A stretch of DNA of 35,589 nucleotides. Source: Bacillota bacterium (GTDB lineage Bacteria > Bacillota > UBA994). The translations under genes were made by a program, and so were the position numbers. Positions within the stretch are counted from its first letter, which is position 1. The number at the start of each line of letters is the position of its first letter. The notes under the pieces were generated by a model. That model did not search any database. It saw only the letters and a program-made list of their open reading frames with translations, and had not been told where the DNA came from. The stretch covers positions 1-35,589 of the forward strand of contig JAGXTJ010000043.1 in assembly GCA_018333655.1 (NCBI GenBank). The letters are read 5' to 3'. Positions 30,098-35,589 of the stretch are shown one piece after another.

Positions 30098-31390
30098 ATG
30101 AAGACCCGCAGAAACACCGAATTTAGCCATGCAAGAGAGTTGTCTGGTTTGTCGATAAAAGAAGTCGCGCAGACCTACGGTCGTAGCCAGAGAACAGTTT
30201 ATCGGTGGGAAAATGGTCAGTACAGTCCCGACCCTGTGCTGATGGAGGATCTAAAGACAATGTACTCAAGCCGCAATGAGCAAAAAACTTCCTCGAATGC
30301 ATTCACCTTCATTGATCTCTTTGCAGGAATTGGTGGCCTGAGAAAAGCGTTTGATTCAGTTGGCGGGAAGTGTGTTTTCACTAGCGAATGGGATTTGGCT
30401 TGTCGAAAGACCTACCAGGAAAACTTTGTCTGCGACCATCCCGTGCACGGCGATATACGCGATATAGATCTCGATAGCATACCGCAACATGACTTATTGC
30501 TGGCAGGATTTCCATGTCAGCCTTTTTCAATAGCAGGCGTTTCTAAGAAAATTTCCTTGGGTAAACCACATGGGTTTCATTGCGACACGCAGGGGACCCT
30601 GTTTTTCGATGTTGCCCAGATAATAGAAAAACACCAACCTAGAGCTTTTTTGCTAGAAAATGTTAAGAACCTAGTAAGCCATGATAAAGGAAACACTCTC
30701 AGAGTAATTTTACGTACACTCACAGAAGAGCTTGGCTACCATGTAGACTACCGAGTTATTGATGCTAGGAATTTTGTACCTCAACACCGTGAGCGCATAT
30801 TTATTGTGGGTTTCAAAGGCTCCAGTGATTTTTCATTCCGCACTATGGATACTCCTCAAACTGGCCCCAAACTTGGAGCTGTTCTGCATCCGCAAGATGG
30901 CACTGAAGTGCCGGAACTACCCTATACGGCTGGAACGAGGGCAGATGTTGCCCCAAAATATACCTTGAGCGACAGGCTGTGGTCGTACTTGCAGGCCTAT
31001 GCTGAGAAACACCGGGCCAAGGGTAACGGCTTTGGTTTTGGGTTATGTGGCCCCGATGATGTGGCACGGACGTTGTCAGCCCGCTACTACAAGGACGGGT
31101 CAGAAATTCTCATCAAGCAGGACGGAACTAATCCTAGGCGTCTTACACCAAGGGAGTGCGCCCGAATAATGGGTTTTGGGAATTCGTTCAAGATCCCCGT
31201 TTCTGATACTCAGGCTTACAAGCAGTTCGGTAATTCTGTGGTGGTGCCAGTGGTCGAAGCGGTAGCGCGCCACATGCTCCCGCACTTGGTCGAAGGCCAT
31301 GTCGATGTTTTTACTAAGATCAGAGCAGAGGGTCTCCCGCACCAAATTAGACTTTTTGAGCAGGCAGGCGGCTATGCTGAACTGGATTAA
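30098..31390 (+). CDS. DNA cytosine-5 methyltransferase with N-terminal HTH (EcoRII/SsoII type)
   Basis: 430 residues. Residues 12-58 form an XRE-like HTH (LSGLSIKEVAQTYGRSQRTVYRWENG). Residues 69-400 form a C5-methyltransferase with motif I DLFAGIGG (73-80), the catalytic motif IV GFPCQPFS with Cys140, motif VI ENVKNL (187-192), motif VIII QHRER (229-233), and C-terminal QFGNSVVVPV. In M.SsoII and M.EcoRII the N-terminal region represses the gene's own promoter, and the palindrome at 30058 may serve this. It methylates DNA to protect it from the next gene's product. The target, by analogy a CCNGG or CCWGG-like site, is not shown by the sequence. Confidence 0.95.
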   Translation: MKTRRNTEFSHARELSGLSIKEVAQTYGRSQRTVYRWENGQYSPDPVLMEDLKTMYSSRNEQKTSSNAFTFIDLFAGIGGLRKAFDSVGGKCVFTSEWDLACRKTYQENFVCDHPVHGDIRDIDLDSIPQHDLLLAGFPCQPFSIAGVSKKISLGKPHGFHCDTQGTLFFDVAQIIEKHQPRAFLLENVKNLVSHDKGNTLRVILRTLTEELGYHVDYRVIDARNFVPQHRERIFIVGFKGSSDFSFRTMDTPQTGPKLGAVLHPQDGTEVPELPYTAGTRADVAPKYTLSDRLWSYLQAYAEKHRAKGNGFGFGLCGPDDVARTLSARYYKDGSEILIKQDGTNPRRLTPRECARIMGFGNSFKIPVSDTQAYKQFGNSVVVPVVEAVARHMLPHLVEGHVDVFTKIRAEGLPHQIRLFEQAGGYAELD

Positions 31391-31446
31391 TCATAGACCT
31401 ACCCAGACTTTCGCTATACAAGATTACGATATGAGGATGGGTTGAG

Positions 31447-32658
31447 ATGCAGAGGGGATTTTTGTCGCAGTATTTCGAGGGAGTTGCGATTAAGCGCCTT
31501 AGGCCTGTAGAGGTTTGTGTCTCCGTTTCGAATCAACATGAATTCAACGCCAATAGAGCATTGCGCTGCCTCCTTGGGGAGAATCGAACAACTTTCGAAG
31601 GGCGATTTTTGTGGTTATCTGGGGAAAACGAGGGAGTATCTGCAGAGGGTCGTGTAACTTGGTACGATGCGCGCGAAAATCACCCCACCAGAACAGAGTA
31701 CCGACTCTACTTTAGCAGCAACACTGTAATGGACCAAGCTCAAGCTGGCGACCTTCTTATAGTTGCCCGAAGAGCTGACCAAAGTTTGTACATGATTGTC
31801 GTTGCGGCAGGGAGCACGCTTGAGAACCAGTTGTGTTGGCTATTCGGGGTATCTGATATAGGCAACGAATTCAATTACCGACCTATCGGTGAAGCACGCG
31901 ACCCAGAAGTTGACTTCGCCGTGCGGTATATTCTAGAAGAGCTGGGTGTAGAGATTGAGGAAGCTGATACGTCCTTCCTTGACACGATTCTTGAGCCCTA
32001 CTTAGAAAAAGGCTTCCCTACAACTACAGAGTTCTCTGCTCTGGCGAGAAACACTTTGCGGTTCGCCTGTCCTCTCGAGGAGCCCGACAATACACTATTG
32101 TCATGGATGGAACACGAGGAAAAGCTGTTCAAAAGACTTGAGCGTCATTTCATTTCACAAAGACTAAGAAGTGGGTTCTGCAGCACGGATGCCCCCGATG
32201 TAGACAGTTTTATCAAATTCTCGTTGAGCGTTCATAATCGAAGAAAATCTCGAGTTGGCAGCGCATTAGAGAATCATCTCGAGGCACTGTTCACTTGCCA
32301 TGGGATCCGATTTGCCCGAGGACAGGCCACGGAGAACAAGTCAAGACCGGACTTTGTTTTCCCGGGCATCGCTGAATATCGCGACGTTCATTATCCTTCG
32401 GCGCGATTAACTATGTTAGGTGTAAAGTCTACCTGCAAAGACAGATGGCGGCAGGTATTGACTGAAGCAGCACGCATCAGTAGCAAACACTTGCTCACAC
32501 TGGAGCCGAGTATTAGCGAGAGTCAGACTTTTGAGATGGCGCAGAACAAACTGCAGCTGGTGTTGCCTGAAAAACTACATGCCACCTACAAGACAGAGCA
32601 AAGAAGTAGCTTGTGGACGGTGGCGAGCTTCGTGCGCGTGGTACTGTGCAAGCAATGA
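31447..32658 (+). CDS. EcoRII-type restriction endonuclease
   Basis: 403 residues. Residues about 10-180 form a DNA-binding effector domain resembling the EcoRII N-terminal region (RYILEELG near the end). Residues about 255-400 form the catalytic domain, with E275 in SALENHLEAL, PD at 301-302 (SRPDFVFPG), and K327 with KDRW at 331-334 (GVKSTCKDRWRQ). This is the EcoRII C-terminal PD-(D/E)XK arrangement. The gene follows the methyltransferase by 56 bp in the same direction, so they form a pair. EcoRII enzymes need two target sites to cut. The start ATG is preceded by a weak GAGG-like site. The genes appear intact. Confidence 0.9.
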   Translation: MQRGFLSQYFEGVAIKRLRPVEVCVSVSNQHEFNANRALRCLLGENRTTFEGRFLWLSGENEGVSAEGRVTWYDARENHPTRTEYRLYFSSNTVMDQAQAGDLLIVARRADQSLYMIVVAAGSTLENQLCWLFGVSDIGNEFNYRPIGEARDPEVDFAVRYILEELGVEIEEADTSFLDTILEPYLEKGFPTTTEFSALARNTLRFACPLEEPDNTLLSWMEHEEKLFKRLERHFISQRLRSGFCSTDAPDVDSFIKFSLSVHNRRKSRVGSALENHLEALFTCHGIRFARGQATENKSRPDFVFPGIAEYRDVHYPSARLTMLGVKSTCKDRWRQVLTEAARISSKHLLTLEPSISESQTFEMAQNKLQLVLPEKLHATYKTEQRSSLWTVASFVRVVLCKQ

Positions 32659-32777
32659 CGCGAGGGAACACAGTTCACAGATTGGCTAGCCGATCCATCA
32701 TACGATGCCACGCCGCTCAAATTGCGGATGGCGTGAAACTGTTCTCCACAGCGAGCGTACTACAAGTAATACGTCCA

Positions 32778-32817
32778 TTTATAGTTCTCTCTATTTAATT
32801 AGAGTGTAAGTAGGACG
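32778..32817 (+). repeat. Nested hairpin upstream of nfeD
   Basis: ACGTCC and GGACGT flank an inner CTCTA/TAGAG pair about 20 bases before the nfeD ribosome site. It may be a leader structure; no T-run follows. Confidence 0.4.
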
Positions 32818-32836
32818 TTTGCGAAAGGGGGTATAG

Positions 32837-34156
32837 GTGCTGATGTCTGTGCGGAAATGGATGCTGCTCTCTTTGAGCTTGACACTGCTTCTTCTACCAC
32901 TGTTATCTTTTCCGGCTGTAGCTAGTGGACAGCAGCCCGTTGTCTATGTCATTCCTGTGGAGGGCACAGTAGACGCTAGCCTGCTGCGCTACTTACAGAG
33001 GGCCTTCGCCGTGGCGGAGGCGAGCAAGGCAGAGGCCATAATTCTCGAAATCAATACTCCCGGCGGCTTGCTAAGTTCCTCCTTTGAGATCAGTGATCTG
33101 ATCTGGGCCTCAAAAATCCCTGTGTACTCCTATGTGCGCTTTAATGCACTATCGGCCGGTGCCTTTCTAGCCCTTTCTTCGCGTGCGCTATACATGGCAC
33201 CAGGCAGTGCTATAGGCGCAGCCGAACCACGCACCATGGATGGGCAGACGGCAGATGAAAAAGTCTTATCCGCTTGGGAGGCACGCATGAGGGCTGTGGC
33301 TGAGCGGCAGGGCAAGGACCCCGAAATCGCGGCCGCCATGGTGCGCATGGAGGTAGCTATCCCTGACGTAGACGAAGCTGATACTCTGCTGACCCTGACC
33401 TACCGTGAGGCCAAAGACATCCAATTTGCGGACGGAATCTTTGACTCCATACCCGAATTGCTGGCGGAGCTTGGCTTGGCAGATGCGATGACAAGAACGG
33501 TAGGGCTTGCTCCTGCCGAAGTTTTGGCGCGTTTTATCACTAACCCAGTGGTAGCGACTATCTTTATCGCGATTGGCATTGCTGCTTTGTCTATCGCCGT
33601 GATGACGGGGGACTTTTTACTGCCGGGCGGGATTGGCATTGCTGCTTTTGCGCTCTTTTTTGGGGGTCATATTTTCGCCGGCTTAGCTGGAAGGGAGGTC
33701 GTTTTCTTGTTTGCCGCTGGGCTTTTCTTGCTTATCATTGAGGCCTTTATCCCTAGTTTTGGTGTCATTGGGGTGGCGGGTTTTTCGGCCGTATCTGTTT
33801 CTGTGGCCTGGTCTGCCGCGGCTACCGGGCAAGGCTGGCGCATGCTGGCTGTGGCCGCGCTTACGGCAGTTGTGCTGGTTCTGATTGCGCTGCGGTTTCT
33901 CAAACGCTCCCCAGCTTGGTCACAAATCGTGCTCAAATATTCTGAATCTAAGTCTCTAGGCTATGTCGGACCGAGCGATGTCTCAAGCTTAGTCGGCGCC
34001 ATTGGCACTACTATCACCCCCCTACGCCCCGCCGGCCTTGCTGATATAAACGGCAAGCGTATGGACGTAGTCAGCGATGGCAGTTTTGTCGCCGCCGCCA
34101 CGCAGATTGTGGTGGTAAAAACCGAGGGCACGCGTATAGTTGTGCGCCCCCAGTAA
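32837..34156 (+). CDS. nfeD: NfeD-family membrane serine protease
   Basis: 439 residues. A signal peptide (residues 1-30, ending PAVASG) leads into a ClpP-like serine protease domain. It has VEGTVDASLL, EINTPGG at about 71-77, probable nucleophile S106 in ALSAGAF, and a possible catalytic Lys142 (ADEKVL). Four membrane segments follow at about 235-340, and an OB-fold NfeD domain ends the protein (GAIGTTITPLRPAGLADINGK). It probably cleaves membrane proteins at the outer face and works with the FloA-type flotillin next door. The GTG at 32837 is preferred for its AAAGGGGG site; ATG 32843 is also in frame. The floA gene follows by 28 bp. Confidence 0.92.
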   Translation: MLMSVRKWMLLSLSLTLLLLPLLSFPAVASGQQPVVYVIPVEGTVDASLLRYLQRAFAVAEASKAEAIILEINTPGGLLSSSFEISDLIWASKIPVYSYVRFNALSAGAFLALSSRALYMAPGSAIGAAEPRTMDGQTADEKVLSAWEARMRAVAERQGKDPEIAAAMVRMEVAIPDVDEADTLLTLTYREAKDIQFADGIFDSIPELLAELGLADAMTRTVGLAPAEVLARFITNPVVATIFIAIGIAALSIAVMTGDFLLPGGIGIAAFALFFGGHIFAGLAGREVVFLFAAGLFLLIIEAFIPSFGVIGVAGFSAVSVSVAWSAAATGQGWRMLAVAALTAVVLVLIALRFLKRSPAWSQIVLKYSESKSLGYVGPSDVSSLVGAIGTTITPLRPAGLADINGKRMDVVSDGSFVAAATQIVVVKTEGTRIVVRPQ

Positions 34157-34184
34157 TTAGATAAAGTAATAAGGAGGCTAAAAA

Positions 34185-35174
34185 ATGTACTTTCCCGAAA
34201 GCTTGTTCGTCGTCGCCCTGGTTTTTCTCGGCGTCTCTGTGTTCCTCAGTTTCGTTCCCCTAGGCCTGTGGATTTCCGCTTTATCTGCCGGAGTACCTAT
34301 GGGCATCATGACCCTAGTGGGCATGCGCCTGCGTCGCGTCCCCCCAGCGCGAATTGTCAATTCCTTAATCAAGGCCACTAAGGCCGGACTTGAACTAAAT
34401 GTCAACAAACTTGAGGCACACTACCTAGCGGGTGGCAATGTCGACCGCGTGGTAAATGCCCTAATTGCGGCGCAGCGCGCCGGCATCGACCTTGGCTTTG
34501 AGCGTGCCGCGGCCATCGACCTGGCCGGGCGAGATGTCCTCTTAGCTGTGCAGGTCAGTGTCAATCCTAGAGTCATTGAGACTCCCGTAGTCACGGCGGT
34601 GGCCAAGAATGGCATCGAGGTTAAGGCCAAGGCCCGCGTTACAGTGCGCGCCAATATCGAGCGCCTAGTCGGTGGCGCTGGCGAGGAAACAATTCTGGCT
34701 CGTGTAGGCGAGGGCATTGTTACGACCATTGGCTCAGCTGAAACCCACAAAGAAGTGCTCGAGAACCCCGATATGATCTCACGTACCGTACTAAGTAAGG
34801 GGCTTGATTCCGGCACTTCGTACGAGATTCTCTCCATCGATATTGCCGATGTAGATATCGGCAAGAACATCGGTGCACAACTACAGACCGACCAAGCCGA
34901 GGCCGACAAGCGCATTGCTCAAGCTAAGGCCGAAGAGCGCCGCGCCATGGCTGTGGCCAGAGAACAGGAAATGATTGCCTCGGTACAAGAAATGCGCGCT
35001 AAAGTTGTCGAGGCCGAGGCGGAGATTCCACGGGCTTTGGCACAGGCCCTGCGCGAAGGCAAAATAGGCGTCATGGACTACCTCAATATGCAAAACATCA
35101 AGTCAGATACGCAGATGCGTGAGTCTATTGGCAAAATGGGAGAGACACGCGTAGACGACCCGTCGAGAAGGTAA
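34185..35174 (+). CDS. floA: Flotillin-like protein FloA (UPF0365, SPFH-like)
   Basis: 329 residues. Two hydrophobic N-terminal segments (about 6-27 and 29-48) form a membrane hairpin, followed by an SPFH-like domain, which has [30 protein letters not shown] and [22 protein letters not shown] charged coiled coil then runs from about 230 to 300 ([20 protein letters not shown] and onward). It organises functional membrane microdomains in Bacillota. The gene follows nfeD by 28 bp with AAGGAGG before the ATG, and a small gene follows 14 bp on. The whole is a typical Clostridia-Bacillus operon. Length matches the usual 325-335. Confidence 0.95.
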   Translation: MYFPESLFVVALVFLGVSVFLSFVPLGLWISALSAGVPMGIMTLVGMRLRRVPPARIVNSLIKATKAGLELNVNKLEAHYLAGGNVDRVVNALIAAQRAGIDLGFERAAAIDLAGRDVLLAVQVSVNPRVIETPVVTAVAKNGIEVKAKARVTVRANIERLVGGAGEETILARVGEGIVTTIGSAETHKEVLENPDMISRTVLSKGLDSGTSYEILSIDIADVDIGKNIGAQLQTDQAEADKRIAQAKAEERRAMAVAREQEMIASVQEMRAKVVEAEAEIPRALAQALREGKIGVMDYLNMQNIKSDTQMRESIGKMGETRVDDPSRR

Positions 35175-35188
35175 GGTGGTGACTACTC

Positions 35189-35524
35189 ATGAGCATTATC
35201 TCCGAAGTACTAAAATCCCTGCTTTCTGAGACCGAGGATGCAGCTGGGGCTAGCCGCCCCAAAGCAGTCACCTTATCCACCTCGTCTTATCCTCGCGCCA
35301 GAGGAACTTCACGCCTGCAGAAGGCACCTCCCCCTGCCCCTACGCCCTATGCCCTGTCCCTGGCCGAAGAGCCGCCGCTAGCATCGCTGCCAGAATCTTC
35401 CGCTACCGAGACCCGTCGGACTAGACCCCTTACCTTTAATGTCAAGGAGGTGCAGCAGGGCGTGCTCTGGGCTGAGATTCTCGGCAAACCCCGTGCCATG
35501 CGGCCCTGGTCTCCTCGCTCCTAA
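35189..35524 (+). CDS. Small protein of unknown function after floA
   Basis: 111 residues. The N-terminus (SIISEVLKSLLSETEDA) forms a helix, a proline-rich linker runs from about 48 to 75 (LQKAPPPAPTPYALSLAEEP), and a conserved-looking C-terminus (LTFNVKEVQQGVLWAEILGKPRAMRPW) ends it. No membrane segment is obvious. The linker and end resemble short proteins found after floA in some clostridia, which often contain a similar VLWAEILGKPRA-like end. GGTGGTGA precedes the ATG. The function is unknown, but a role with the flotillin is likely from position. Confidence 0.8.
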   Translation: MSIISEVLKSLLSETEDAAGASRPKAVTLSTSSYPRARGTSRLQKAPPPAPTPYALSLAEEPPLASLPESSATETRRTRPLTFNVKEVQQGVLWAEILGKPRAMRPWSPRS

Positions 35525-35545
35525 GAATTAAAGACCTATTCGTTT

Positions 35546-35589
35546 CCGACAGCGGGGACGGTTCGTTTTGTCGCAAAATACCGACAAAA
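35546..35589. repeat. REP-like repeat cut by the window end
   Basis: It starts with CCGACAGCGGGGACGGTTCG and then has TTTTGTCG (35566-35573) and CGACAAAA (35582-35589) as a perfect 8-bp pair. A CGGGGACGGTTC-type sequence is widespread in repeats near REP-associated (IS200-like) transposases. The end of the window hides the rest. Confidence 0.5.

Overview
The window looks like chromosome from a spore-forming Bacillota (Firmicutes) bacterium, probably clostridial in a broad sense. The evidence is a conserved gene order, read on the minus strand: veg, ispE, purR, spoVG, glmU. In Bacillus-type genomes these genes lie next to each other. The spoVG gene has a sigma-H-like promoter and veg has two near-consensus sigma-A promoters. 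A Tad pilus cluster with no visible secretin gene also fits a single-membrane cell. I cannot name the genus.

Layout. Positions 1-5450 are accessory: a frameshifted, truncated IS21-type istA (1-304), a small membrane protein, a secreted protein of unknown function, a complete ISNCY/IS1202-like insertion sequence (about 2558-4259), and an HTH-TPR regulator whose HTH looks cut short. Positions 5534-13110 hold a compact minus-strand Tad/Flp pilus operon. Its transcription order is flp, tadV/cpaA, tadE, tadG-like, cpaB, REC-cpaE, cpaF, tadB, tadC, then a DUF192 gene. A terminator-like hairpin after flp and a possible structured leader RNA before it suggest the pilin is dosed separately from the machinery. 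Just upstream lie a DegS/DegU-type two-component pair and glmU, spaced closely enough to share a transcript.

Positions 16640-24723 are the housekeeping block: spoVG, a divergent YflT-like stress gene, purR, a nucleotidyltransferase-like gene, a FadR-type GntR regulator, ispE, and cphA and cphB (cyanophycin synthesis and breakdown) placed between ispE and veg. From cphB to purR the genes overlap or nearly touch, so a nitrogen-storage polymer module appears wired into an isoprenoid and purine-regulator operon.

Positions 24724-29145 are accessory and decayed: a gap with one unrecognised short open frame, a polytopic membrane protein, a secreted PHP-domain gene split by a frameshift, and a 374-bp internally deleted relative of the complete insertion sequence. 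Positions 29146-35589 run on the plus strand: exonuclease III, an EcoRII-like restriction-modification pair whose methyltransferase carries an N-terminal HTH, then an NfeD protease and FloA flotillin operon with a small unknown gene. A REP-like repeat begins at the window edge.

The most unusual signals are small ones. Both insertion-sequence copies end in TTGACA, and in both cases the neighbouring DNA supplies a -10-like hexamer that would drive an adjacent minus-strand gene. A palindromic core from the insertion-sequence left end recurs four times, once exactly at the frameshift in the PHP gene. The flp leader contains a 90-nt segment closed by a perfect 9-bp helix, next to a 16-bp palindrome.
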